A stretch of 28,005 nt of DNA from Nitrososphaerota archaeon (lineage in GTDB: Archaea; Thermoproteota; Nitrososphaeria; Nitrososphaerales; CADDZS01). This document shows, piece by piece, positions 8,456 to 16,380 of the stretch. The stretch lies in contig JABDCJ010000034.1 of NCBI GenBank assembly GCA_013288145.1, positions 1 to 28,005 on the forward strand, given 5' to 3'. The position numbers and the translations under genes are program-made. Positions within the stretch are counted from its first letter, which is position 1. Every line of letters starts with the position of its first letter. The notes beneath the pieces are model-generated. The model searched no databases, had not been told where the DNA came from, and was given only the letters and a program-made list of their open reading frames with translations.

Positions 8456-10078
8456 CTATTCGGGGGGAATCTCTTGAAATGCTAGCTGCAGATTTAGTCC
8501 GTGACTCTTCCGGTAATAGTACGAAATTCCGAAAATCACGAAAGCTGCAATGATTGTGACCGGTATAGTTAGATATGCAAAGTATTGTACTATCACGGAT
8601 CCGCTCGGCGGTGGAGTGACGGCCGGTAATAACGCGCTGATTGTCACAAAGGCTGAGAATATCACTCCAAGGATCCCAAGGATAGATATCACCGGAACTC
8701 CGCCGACTTTTTTCTTCACAATATCCGGCGCTGTCTCAAAGATCGGTTTTTTCCAGTATGGGAACACAATCGCCGCAACAGAGGTGATCAAGTACGCGAT
8801 ATTGAATAGCGCTGGCTGGTAGATTATGAACTGGAAGACGGTAGTGTACACGTAGACAAAGGCAGCAATAACTGTCAGCACCCAGGTTACCAGCAGCGCT
8901 AGGTATGGAGCTCCTCGTTTGGCGTCGAGCCTGGTGAACCACTCTGGCAGAACTCTATCAAATGACCAAGCGAACATGTTCCGAACGACTATGAAACTAA
9001 ACAGAATGTCTGAACTTACTGCCAGTGCTAGCACTGCCAGGCCTGCTAGAACCACGACCACTGCATTAGGCGCGGCAAACACAACCAGCATATTGAGCAC
9101 CGGAGGTCCCGGCAAAGTGTAGGCAGCGTTTCCCGTTCCACCTAGTGCAGAAATCGCGTTAACAAAATCTGGACCCATAGCATAGTACGCAGACTCGAAT
9201 ACTATACCCATGAATATAGCAAACACGAAAATTCCACCGATAATCCCCAAAAGCTGTGAGCGCTCGACCTTCTTTACTTCCCCGTTGTAATACGTGGACC
9301 AGTTGTAGCCGAAGAAAGCCTCTATCGTAAACACAGAGCCGAAGAGCGTTCCTGCTAATGTGAATCCCTTTGGTAGAGCTGCAGTTGAAATCACGTTATT
9401 GAAATTCATGCCGGACATGGCGTTGAAGTTTGCCTGGAAGGTAGAAGGCCCCGCAATCAGAAAAGCTCCCGCAGTGACCAGAGTTCCCAAAGCAGCTATA
9501 AGGAAAATTACCCATAGCGTTCTGAAGACAGCTTTCGTTCCTAGAAACGCTGGAATCATCGAGACCGAAATAATTGCGATGATGATCGCAAGATTGTAGG
9601 GCGGCCCCGAGAATGTGGTGGCAAGACTCGTGAGGTTCGAATTATGATACAACAAGCCGAGCCCACCTAGCATGGGGACAAGCCCAAAAGAAATCGAGAT
9701 TGCCGTCGCAGTTGCAAAACTCTCCCAGAGAATGCTCGTGATGATAAAGTTCGCGAGGAAACCTAGGCTTGGATTGAGGGTTCTACTCACCCAGACATAC
9801 TCTCCTCCAGTTCTCGGCATCGCGACCGAGAAAAGATAGTAAACTAGTCCGACAACTATTGCAGGAGCAATCCCAACGAGCACAGTAAGCGGAAGGTCTA
9901 CTCCGGTGTAAAGCAGACTTGCGAAAAATGTGTAAAAGAAAGTCGTAGCAACGCCCATGGCGACAAGGTTTGCCATTAGAGCGCTGATTCCCGAAACTTG
10001 CCTAGTCAGTCCGGTTGCATTTCTGACGAAAACCTTGCTCGTTGCTCCCGCACTCGCTTCAGTCATATCTTTGATCAC
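8456..10078 (-). CDS. APC-superfamily amino acid/amine permease
   Basis: 540 residues, strongly hydrophobic, with about 12 or more membrane-spanning segments. The N-terminal region has the APC pattern: a glycine-rich first helix, then SVAMPRTGGEYVWVSRTLNP, which matches the conserved P-R-x-G-x-E-Y-V/I motif after TM2. APC permeases are secondary transporters for amino acids, polyamines or related amines in the cytoplasmic membrane. Two starts are possible: GTG at 10078 or ATG at 10066 (MTEAS...). The TATA-like element at 10096-10105 is about 34 nt before the ATG, like other promoters in this window, so the ATG is preferred. It heads the block containing the deacylase and Gfo/Idh genes and probably imports their substrate. 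Confidence 0.88.
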   Translation of the reverse strand: MIKDMTEASAGATSKVFVRNATGLTRQVSGISALMANLVAMGVATTFFYTFFASLLYTGVDLPLTVLVGIAPAIVVGLVYYLFSVAMPRTGGEYVWVSRTLNPSLGFLANFIITSILWESFATATAISISFGLVPMLGGLGLLYHNSNLTSLATTFSGPPYNLAIIIAIISVSMIPAFLGTKAVFRTLWVIFLIAALGTLVTAGAFLIAGPSTFQANFNAMSGMNFNNVISTAALPKGFTLAGTLFGSVFTIEAFFGYNWSTYYNGEVKKVERSQLLGIIGGIFVFAIFMGIVFESAYYAMGPDFVNAISALGGTGNAAYTLPGPPVLNMLVVFAAPNAVVVVLAGLAVLALAVSSDILFSFIVVRNMFAWSFDRVLPEWFTRLDAKRGAPYLALLVTWVLTVIAAFVYVYTTVFQFIIYQPALFNIAYLITSVAAIVFPYWKKPIFETAPDIVKKKVGGVPVISILGILGVIFSAFVTISALLPAVTPPPSGSVIVQYFAYLTIPVTIIAAFVIFGISYYYRKSHGLNLQLAFQEIPPE

Positions 10079-10095
10079 CGGGGAGAATCAAAGGG

Positions 10096-10105
10096 ATATA
10101 AAAAG
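10096..10105 (-). promoter_or_regulatory. TATA box of APC permease, with GGCC dyad upstream
   Basis: The minus strand reads CTTTTTATAT, a clear TATA element, about 34 nt before the ATG at 10066 and 22 nt before the GTG at 10078. Just upstream at 10112-10126 is a short dyad, TCGGCC-N3-GGCCAA, which could be a regulator site. The dyad is short and may be chance. Confidence 0.5.
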
Positions 10106-10299
10106 TTAAGATCGGCCACCGGCCAATTCACATAGCCCTAAAAGCTTAAGCAAGACTCGGGAAAATTTTTCTCACTGCCGGTTACTGTTTTATCATTTAA
10201 GACTCAATTGTGTTGAAAAGAAAACAGACACGACCCCAAAGCATCCGCACAAATGATTAAGAATCGAAAAGGCCCGCCTGGTGGCGTAGATTTCATGTT

Positions 10300-11199
10300 T
10301 TGACATTTTCCATTGTCGCGAGAGATCCGAAAACAGGACACTACGGTGTTGCCGTGCAGTCGCATTTTTTCTCGGTCGGATCAAGAGTTCCCTGGGCTAG
10401 AGCGGGAGTCGGTGCCGTAGCCACTCAAGCACTGGTAGAGATAAGCTATGGTCCACTTGGACTTGATTTGCTGTCCTCAGGAAAGGGAGCTCGAGAGACA
10501 CTCGACGCCCTAAAAACAATAGACCCCAAAGTAGAGCGGCGACAGGTTGCAATGATCGATTCTCATGGAGAAGTTGCAGTCCACACCGGTCGGGAATGTA
10601 CTCCAGAGGCCGGTTACACTGTCGGTGACCAATTCGTATGTCAAGCAAACCTGATGAGGACGACGAACGTATGGAAAGAGATGGCGTCGACGTTCGAGAG
10701 CGAAAGTTCGCTGGATTTGCCTGAGAGACTAATTGCCACCTTAGAAGCGGGGCAGAGAGCGGGTGGAGATTTGAGAGGTATGCAGTCTGCTGCAATACTG
10801 GTGGTAGATTCGAAAGTGTCTGCGACAGGATGGCAGGGAGTACTCGTGAACTTACGCGTAGAAGACGATCGACAGCCTATCGCTCAGCTCAAAAGATTGC
10901 TCGGGTTGCAGAGAGCTTACGATCTTGTGGACAAGGCCGCGTTGCTTCTCTCAGAAGGAAAGACCGAGGAGTCGAGCAAAGCATATTCGATCGCTGCCAA
11001 ATTGGCTCCTGAGGTCGAGGAACTCCAGTTCTGGCAATCCGTTAGTCTTGTGCAGGCAAGCCGCCTGGAAGAAGCTCGGAAGATTTTTTCAAAGGTTTCG
11101 GAGAAAAATCCAGACTGGATTCAGGTTGCCCTAAACTTGCAGAAAGTGGGTCGACTGCCGAGAGGATCTCTAGGATCAACCGATGAATTGTCTGATTGA
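10300..11199 (+). CDS. DUF1028 Ntn-hydrolase-like protein with C-terminal TPR-like region
   Basis: 299 residues from a TTG start. The N-terminus TFSIVARDPKTGHYGVAV, followed by VPWARAGVGAVATQA, is the hallmark of DUF1028, a member of the Ntn-hydrolase superfamily in which Thr-2 may become the N-terminal residue. The TTG start is preferred because it puts that Thr directly after Met. The domain runs to about residue 210; from about 215 to 285 there are helical pairs with Ala/Leu spacing (SSKAYSIAAKLAPEVEE, EARKIFSKVSEKNPDW), which look like TPR repeats. DUF1028 proteins have no firmly established reaction, and genes of this family often lie near peptide or amidase genes. It is divergent from the permease and convergent with the alpha/beta hydrolase 12 nt away. 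Confidence 0.85.
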   Translation: MTFSIVARDPKTGHYGVAVQSHFFSVGSRVPWARAGVGAVATQALVEISYGPLGLDLLSSGKGARETLDALKTIDPKVERRQVAMIDSHGEVAVHTGRECTPEAGYTVGDQFVCQANLMRTTNVWKEMASTFESESSLDLPERLIATLEAGQRAGGDLRGMQSAAILVVDSKVSATGWQGVLVNLRVEDDRQPIAQLKRLLGLQRAYDLVDKAALLLSEGKTEESSKAYSIAAKLAPEVEELQFWQSVSLVQASRLEEARKIFSKVSEKNPDWIQVALNLQKVGRLPRGSLGSTDELSD

Positions 11200-11200
11200 A

Positions 11201-11210
11201 TTTCTTTTTT
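11201..11210 (+). terminator. T-run terminator of DUF1028 gene
   Basis: TTTCTTTTTT begins directly after the DUF1028 stop at 11199. Archaeal RNA polymerase commonly terminates at such T-runs. It abuts the end of the convergent hydrolase gene, with no room for a larger structure. Confidence 0.5.
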
Positions 11211-11211
11211 C

Positions 11212-12045
11212 CTAATGTTTGGACAGAAATTGGGAAAGAGCATCGTTGAAAGCTTCGGGTTGCTCCATGTAGCAGAAAAATCCACTGTTTGGGATTTCAC
11301 GATATTCCACCATGGGGAGGCTCTTGTGTTGTTCTTCGCCTCCCTCGCGAGCAATGATCATCGCCGGTACAGCACTACCGCGCAATCCAGCTTCAATCAG
11401 GTCCGTTTCCTTCTTTAGACTCTCAATTATTGCAATCAGAGGAGCAGGGTCATTGTTCAGTCTCGCGTATCTATCTTCGAAGAAGCTCTTGACAATGTAG
11501 CCGCCTAGATTGGAAGAAGCAAAGTCCTTGCTGAATAGATAAGGCGGACTATCATTAAGCGTGGGCTTCCACACAGTGTTCCAAAATTGCAAATACCCAC
11601 CCGACCTTAGTGGTCGCAAGTATACCTCAACGAATGGTAGTCTTTCGCCGGTGGGCGTATCCATAAGGTCGTCCCCGATGGGAAAAGTCGCCGAATTTAC
11701 CCAGACCGCTGCCCTCACTTTTTCTGGGTAATCAATCACAAACCGCTGGCCAATGGCACCACCGAAAGATCCTCCAACAACAAATGCCTTTTCGACTTCC
11801 AGCTCGTCAAGCAGTCCGTTCAAGTCTTTTGCCAGAGTCCTCATGTCATAGCCACCGACAGGTTTCTCAGATCGTCCATGTCCTCTAAGATCAGGAACAA
11901 TAACTCGATAGTGCGCAGAGAATACAGGTGTTTGAAAGAGCCACATTGCATGGTCTCCTGGCCACCCGTGCAGGAAAACGAGCGGATACCCGTCGCCTTC
12001 TTCTTCATAGAATAGATTTATCCCGTTTGCTCTAATACTTGGCAT
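11212..12045 (-). CDS. Alpha/beta hydrolase-fold protein with altered catalytic His
   Basis: 277 residues with a clear alpha/beta-hydrolase fold: LVFLHGWPGDHAMW (oxyanion loop), PDLRGHGRSEKP, and the nucleophile elbow VVGGSFGG with Ser about 93. Family esterases, epoxide hydrolases and C-C hydrolases need a His in a G-H-F segment near the C-terminus. Here the segment reads PNSGFFCYMEQPEAF, so Phe (codon TTT) replaces His at about 256. The usual Asp after the sixth strand is also missing (AMIIAREGGEE). It may be a pseudo-enzyme, use another base, or have drifted. The ATG start at 12045 is 6 nt after the LLM stop, so it belongs to that operon. Confidence 0.85.
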   Translation of the reverse strand: MPSIRANGINLFYEEEGDGYPLVFLHGWPGDHAMWLFQTPVFSAHYRVIVPDLRGHGRSEKPVGGYDMRTLAKDLNGLLDELEVEKAFVVGGSFGGAIGQRFVIDYPEKVRAAVWVNSATFPIGDDLMDTPTGERLPFVEVYLRPLRSGGYLQFWNTVWKPTLNDSPPYLFSKDFASSNLGGYIVKSFFEDRYARLNNDPAPLIAIIESLKKETDLIEAGLRGSAVPAMIIAREGGEEQHKSLPMVEYREIPNSGFFCYMEQPEAFNDALSQFLSKH

Positions 12046-12051
12046 GAATTC

Positions 12052-13083
12052 TCACTCCGATCGATCGACGCGTGTCAGGACTTTATCGGCGAATTTCCTT
12101 AGAGAGGCCTCACCTGGCTCATTGAATTGTATCAATAGGTGCCTTACGCCTGCATCCCTGAATTCTTGTATTCTCTCTAAAATTTTCTCAGGGGAGCCAC
12201 CAGCGAGAAATTTCTTAGCTATTTCATCAGGGACACTATCTCTGTATTTCATCAAGAGTTCGCCGTCCTCGTTGGTCATGAGCATGTTCTGGTATGTCCT
12301 CTCCAGCCCGGGCGGAAGCTTTACGCCCAGGTACTTCAGCATCATGCCTTCCACTAGCAACACAAGTTTTGTTTTATCCAGTGCGGCACGGTATCCGGCT
12401 TCATCCCAAACGACAGATGTCAGGATCTCTGCGATGGGCTCGAGTTTACTTGCGTCCCTGCCAGCTTTTCGCGCAGAATCTTGCACTATTCCAAATCTTT
12501 CCTTGAACGACTCTGGTGTGTTGAGGAAGGAATCCCAACCATCTCCAAAAGTTCCGACCAATTCCAGTGTTTTCTTGGCGCCGAGCGAACCAACATAGAG
12601 CGGAGGGATTTGATCTGTAGGCTGGTCGAGCCACGCGTTCTTGAGCGAGAACTGTTTCCCTAGAAAATTCACAGACGATTCTCTGCTCGAACCCCACAGC
12701 AGTTTGATGATCTGTACAGCTTCGGCGAGTTTCTGCCGCCTAACTGCCGGCGAGTCCCAGGGAATTCCAAACGGGACGATGTTCATTGCCTCGCCCGCTC
12801 CGATTCCAAGTCCAGCTCTCCCTTTCGCTATTCTGTTAAGTGTCAAAACAATCTGTGCAGTTTTTGCGGGGTGCACCCGCTGGGTGTCCGTAACAGTCGA
12901 ACATAGGAACACACGATTTGTTTGAACTGCGATAGCTGCAAGTGTAGTCCACGGATCAATACTCGGTCCATCGATCAAGTGGTCGTTTGCCCAAACTGAA
13001 TCAAAACCAATTTTCTCCGCGAGCACTCCCATTCTAACTGCTTCGTCTGATGGGTATGCATCCAGCTCCGTTCCTATCTTCAT
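12052..13083 (-). CDS. LLM-class flavin/F420-dependent oxidoreductase, copy 2
   Basis: About 343 residues from ATG at 13083 (an in-frame TTG at 13095 would add four). It is plainly paralogous to the LLM gene at 2582-3649: MKIGTELD, KIGFDSVWANDH, TVTDTQRVHPA, GIGAGEAMNIVPFGIPW and FGDGWDSF align block for block. It is a luciferase-like TIM-barrel oxidoreductase, probably F420- or FMN-dependent; the ligand-binding details cannot be resolved by reading. It sits between the second AspA/AstE-type deacylase (83 nt or more upstream) and the alpha/beta hydrolase (6 nt downstream), all on the minus strand. Confidence 0.87.
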   Translation of the reverse strand: MKIGTELDAYPSDEAVRMGVLAEKIGFDSVWANDHLIDGPSIDPWTTLAAIAVQTNRVFLCSTVTDTQRVHPAKTAQIVLTLNRIAKGRAGLGIGAGEAMNIVPFGIPWDSPAVRRQKLAEAVQIIKLLWGSSRESSVNFLGKQFSLKNAWLDQPTDQIPPLYVGSLGAKKTLELVGTFGDGWDSFLNTPESFKERFGIVQDSARKAGRDASKLEPIAEILTSVVWDEAGYRAALDKTKLVLLVEGMMLKYLGVKLPPGLERTYQNMLMTNEDGELLMKYRDSVPDEIAKKFLAGGSPEKILERIQEFRDAGVRHLLIQFNEPGEASLRKFADKVLTRVDRSE

Positions 13084-13178
13084 GTTAGTAGCCAATCATT
13101 CGCTAGCTCCTGAGTTACAGTGCGAAGCGTAGCACCTTCCTCTATTGAATCTATCGAGGAAAAAATGCAACCCTCTAG

Positions 13179-14189
13179 CTATTGCATCGTTATTTCGCCG
13201 ACGCCTATCGCAGAAGATCCGGGTTTGATCATTGGGAGACACCAGACGAGGGCGAGATCGCCATCCACAGGAGCTTTTATTCTTTCGATTATTTCTCCAG
13301 TTATTGGATCAGAAATTGTGCCAAGCTCTTGGTCTTTACTGATACTGTCACCCACTCTGGCGGTCGTCGTCCACATCCCCCCATTTCTATTATGAACATC
13401 ATGTAAGTTCATTATTTTTGGAGAATTGGTTTTATCGCCACTTCCACCTCTTTCCAGCATACCAAGATAACGCATTACATTTTCGAGACCGGTCGTTGCA
13501 TCTCGAAGATACTCCTCGGTCCTCGAAAAGTCCGTCACACCGCCGAATTCTGTGCTAATAGCGGGAATGGATTTCTTCCTGATCATGACCTCGGCAATGT
13601 TACCTGGCTTTTTGATTCTCCAGATCTGATCAACCCCAAACGCTCTGGCAAGCTCCAAGCATTTTTCATAAACGGCAGGATTGACGGTTTCGGGCATGGG
13701 AACGATCGCCGCCCGAGTAGGCTGCCAATATTGATCCTGACCGTGCATGTCTATGAGGAAATCCGCTCTTGATGCAATTTCATTTGTAAAAACAAAAGCC
13801 AGTCGACTTGTAATGGAACCGTCTGGTTCTCCGGGGAAGAGCTGCTCAATATCAAAATGGTCGAACATCGTAGGTAGTCGATTTTCAGCTTCAAACGCCC
13901 AAGTGCTCAGTATAGGAACTCCAATGAACGTTCCAGCGACTCGCGACGGATCACACTCATTGTAAAACCTGGAGATCGCCGTCGTGCCAATAATTTCTGT
14001 GCCATGCATTGCGGCATTCACAACTAGGGTAGGACCCGGCCGCGCACCGACAATTTTGACGAAGGGAATTGCGATGGATTGACCGGCGGAAGTCTTTGCG
14101 ACTTCGATGACCCCATTGGTCTTGGTGGCAGGGCGAGTAGAGAAGTTGTTGTCAGATGTTGTTACCAATTTAGATCGGTTACATTCCAT
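13179..14189 (-). CDS. Succinylglutamate desuccinylase/aspartoacylase-family deacylase, copy 2
   Basis: 336 residues. The zinc motif is NAAMHGTEIIG (His about 62, Glu about 65) with LIDMHGQD (His about 149) and Glu about 214 in STEFGG. It has the same C-terminal barrel pattern as copy 1 (NGGMWTTTARVGDSISKDQELG). HGTE and MHGQD are closer to the DoeB/AstE-like consensus than copy 1, so the two probably have different substrates. It removes an acyl group from an N-acyl amino compound by family knowledge; the specific compound is not known. It starts 47 nt from the divergent SDR gene. A T6 run on the minus strand follows about 14 nt after the stop (13160-13165) and might partly separate it from the LLM gene. 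Confidence 0.87.
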   Translation of the reverse strand: MECNRSKLVTTSDNNFSTRPATKTNGVIEVAKTSAGQSIAIPFVKIVGARPGPTLVVNAAMHGTEIIGTTAISRFYNECDPSRVAGTFIGVPILSTWAFEAENRLPTMFDHFDIEQLFPGEPDGSITSRLAFVFTNEIASRADFLIDMHGQDQYWQPTRAAIVPMPETVNPAVYEKCLELARAFGVDQIWRIKKPGNIAEVMIRKKSIPAISTEFGGVTDFSRTEEYLRDATTGLENVMRYLGMLERGGSGDKTNSPKIMNLHDVHNRNGGMWTTTARVGDSISKDQELGTISDPITGEIIERIKAPVDGDLALVWCLPMIKPGSSAIGVGEITMQ

Positions 14190-14236
14190 AGAGGCTTAAA
14201 TTTGTATTTTCTGCTACTCCCACACGGTATTGACCT
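14190..14236. promoter_or_regulatory. Short divergent promoter region (deacylase copy 2 / SDR)
   Basis: Only 47 nt separate the ATG of the deacylase (minus) from the TTG of the SDR (plus). The AT-rich core TTAAATTTGTATTTT (about 14196-14210) is the only TATA-like material, centred near 30-35 nt before the SDR start. Both promoters must overlap here, so the two directions may be co-regulated or in competition. Confidence 0.4.
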
Positions 14237-14992
14237 TTGCGTCTCAATGGAAAAGTGGCGATTATCTCCGGTGGTTCGCGCGGCATCGGTGAAGCGATCG
14301 CAAGATTATTCACAGAGGAGGGCACCATGGTGATAATCGGAGACATCCTTGAAAAAGAGGGCATGACTCTTCAAAACGAGCTCAGATCCAACGGCAAGAG
14401 CTGTCAATTCACAAAACTTGACGTAACCAAATCAAGTGACTGGGAAAAGACAGTCAATCTAGCAATATCATCCTTCGGCAAGCTCGACATTCTAGTAAAC
14501 AACGCCGGAATCTCGAACTCGCAGGAGCCGATTGAAGTAACGGTTGAAGATTCTTGGGACAAGGTTATGTCCGTCAACGCAAAAGGAGTCTTCCTCGGAA
14601 CTAGGGCAGTCATTCCATACATGCGAAAAAATGGTGGAGGTTCCATTGTAAACGTTTCTTCGCAATTTGGGCTTGTGGGTTTTGAATTTGAGAACTCCGC
14701 GTACCAGGCATCAAAGGGGGCGATCCGAATCTTCACGAAGGTCACCGCGCTGCAATACGCAAAGGATCGGATCCGAGCGAACAGCCTTCATCCGGGTCCC
14801 GTAGATACCCCCGCTGGTGTCGTTGCATCGGGAAACTCAGACCGGCTCGCTTTTGTTCTTTCCAAAGTTCCCCTAGGTCGAATTGCAAATCCGCTGGAAA
14901 TAGCATACGGGGCGTTATTTCTTGCCTCAGATGAATCGTCCTTCATGACAGGCGCGGAGCTGGTAATCGACGGTGGCTGGACCGCTCAATAA
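14237..14992 (+). CDS. Short-chain dehydrogenase/reductase
   Basis: 251 residues, typical classical SDR. The cofactor motif is SGGSRGIG, followed by NNAG (about 88-91), a Ser in NVSS (about 141) and Y156-x3-K160 (YQASK). Asp about 36 at the end of the second strand suggests NAD(H) rather than NADP(H). The C-terminal end (MTGAELVIDGGWTAQ) is complete. Such enzymes oxidise secondary alcohols or reduce ketones, for example 3-oxoacyl or glucose-type substrates; specificity cannot be given. The TTG start gives the expected N-terminus (RLNGKVAIISGG). Confidence 0.9.
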   Translation: MRLNGKVAIISGGSRGIGEAIARLFTEEGTMVIIGDILEKEGMTLQNELRSNGKSCQFTKLDVTKSSDWEKTVNLAISSFGKLDILVNNAGISNSQEPIEVTVEDSWDKVMSVNAKGVFLGTRAVIPYMRKNGGGSIVNVSSQFGLVGFEFENSAYQASKGAIRIFTKVTALQYAKDRIRANSLHPGPVDTPAGVVASGNSDRLAFVLSKVPLGRIANPLEIAYGALFLASDESSFMTGAELVIDGGWTAQ

Positions 14993-15391
14993 CTTTAGAG
15001 TGCTACCAACATGAGGCCGAGGAATCCAAAAAGACTAATCTTACAGTCAGTCGAGCGGGAGTCAGTAGACATAAAGCTCGTGTAGTGTTGGCTTTCAAGT
15101 CGGAATATCCAATTTCGAAATCCACATCAGAGATGGAAAACTAGTTGAAAGGATCTAAATTGATTACCCAAATTGAGAAGTACAGATAGGAAAGAAATGA
15201 ATTCGTTGCGACTCTATCGCACAATGCGGGCACATATTGCTAATCTGGTGACGCGCGCCCAAAGATTAAGTACGTTGATATGCTCGCTCAATATTACGGT
15301 CCTGAACTTTGGATAACTTGGCTGAGGGTTTGAAATATAAAATTAGACAGCAGAGATAACTTCAATAGCATCTTACCCTTCCCTTTCTCGC
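14993..15391. other. Intergenic region upstream of E1-alpha
   Basis: 399 nt with no open frame of convincing length, no tRNA-like cloverleaf and no repeat seen. Its right end carries a TATA-like element for the E1-alpha gene (15333-15343). Long leaders or a regulator site could lie here but nothing specific was recognised. Confidence 0.5.
15333..15343 (+). promoter_or_regulatory. TATA-like promoter of E1-alpha/E1-beta
   Basis: AAATATAAAAT, preceded by GGTTTG, is the best TATA-like element upstream. It is about 54 nt before the ATG at 15392, so the transcript would have a leader of roughly 25 nt, longer than for other genes here. No clear ribosome-binding site is seen in that leader. Confidence 0.45.
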
Positions 15392-16372
15392 ATGACTAGC
15401 TCGGTAATGATTCAGAGCAATGAAAGGCTCTCGAATATGCTTACTCGGATGCTAATGATTAGACGCTTCGAAGAGAGGGTAAAGATAGAATTTGCTGCTA
15501 CAAGGGTGAAGGGATTTGTCCATCTTTACATAGGGGAAGAGGCGGTTGCAGTCGGAGTATGCTCTGACCTTCGAGATGACGACTATGTCACAAGTACGCA
15601 TCGTGGACACGGTCACTGCATTGCAAAGGGCATCGAAATGAAATCGATGATGGCCGAGCTATTTGGAAAAAGAACAGGCACGTGCAAAGGCAAAGGTGGT
15701 TCGATGCATATCTCGGACTTGACGCTTGGAATGCTTGGGGCAAATGGAATCGTTGCTGGTGGGGTACCCCACGCCGTCGGCGCAGCACTTTCCGCGAAAT
15801 ACAGAGGTACAGATCAAGTAGCCGTTGCTTTCTTCAGCGATGGAGCATTAAATCAAGGTGTCTTGCATGAATCGATGAATCTTGCATCTATCTGGAAATT
15901 GCCCGTAATCTTTGTCCTGGAAAATAACCAATATGCAGAATCAACTTCCATTACATACGCAACTAGTGTTGCAGATCCGACTATTAGGGCGTCATCTTAC
16001 AACATACCAGCTTCGAGGATTGACGGAATGGATGTGATGGCTGTTAACGAGGCTGCTAGCGGAATGATCGCAAAGGCCAGACGTGGAGAGGGCCCTTCAT
16101 ATCTGGTTTGCGACACCTATCGCTATATGGGACACTTCGAGGGCGACGACCAAAAGTACAGGACACCACAAGAAGTTGAGGAATGGAAGAGGGTAGATCC
16201 AATAACTCGATTTAAGAATTCGTTGATACAGGAAGGCTACTTGAGTGATGAAAAGTACCGGGAAACTAATGAATCAATTCTGCAAGAGATTGAAGAGGCG
16301 GTCGAATACGCAGATAAAAGTGAGTGGCCGTCTCCCGATGAAGTCATGAACGATATTTACTCTAGTATGTAG
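15392..16372 (+). CDS. pdhA: 2-oxoacid (pyruvate/acetoin-type) dehydrogenase E1 component, alpha subunit
   Basis: 326 residues. Thiamin diphosphate-dependent E1-alpha features are visible: FVHLYIGEEAVAVGVC, THRGHGHCIAKG, GKGGSMHISD, GANGIVAGGVPHAVGAAL and the cofactor motif from about 149 (FFSDGALNQG) to the Asn pair at 178-179 (LENNQYAEST). The first Gly of the usual G-D-G is Ser here. E1 decarboxylates a 2-oxoacid and passes the acyl group to the lipoyl arm of E2. ENNQYAEST resembles acetoin-dehydrogenase and PDH-type subunits; the substrate (pyruvate, branched-chain oxoacid, acetoin) is not decided. It is followed by E1-beta after a very short gap. The gene symbol is a family label. Confidence 0.87.
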   Translation: MTSSVMIQSNERLSNMLTRMLMIRRFEERVKIEFAATRVKGFVHLYIGEEAVAVGVCSDLRDDDYVTSTHRGHGHCIAKGIEMKSMMAELFGKRTGTCKGKGGSMHISDLTLGMLGANGIVAGGVPHAVGAALSAKYRGTDQVAVAFFSDGALNQGVLHESMNLASIWKLPVIFVLENNQYAESTSITYATSVADPTIRASSYNIPASRIDGMDVMAVNEAASGMIAKARRGEGPSYLVCDTYRYMGHFEGDDQKYRTPQEVEEWKRVDPITRFKNSLIQEGYLSDEKYRETNESILQEIEEAVEYADKSEWPSPDEVMNDIYSSM

Positions 16373-16380
16373 AAGGGGTG
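16373..16380 (+). promoter_or_regulatory. Ribosome-binding site deciding the E1-beta start
   Basis: GAAGGGGTG directly follows the E1-alpha stop and complements the 3' end of archaeal 16S rRNA (core GGTG). It is 6 nt from the TTG at 16387 but overlaps the GTG at 16378, so the TTG is the better start. Internal operon genes here seem to use such sites, while first genes have short or no leaders. Confidence 0.5.

Noticed and set aside
13137..13161. TTCCTC...GAGGAA inverted repeat between deacylase copy 2 and LLM copy 2
   Set aside because: The stem is 6 bp with a 13-nt loop, so it is weak; only the T6 run nearby was mentioned.
14993..15391. Possible tRNA or small RNA in the E1-alpha upstream region
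   Set aside because: No cloverleaf, T-arm or conserved tRNA bases could be fitted on either strand.
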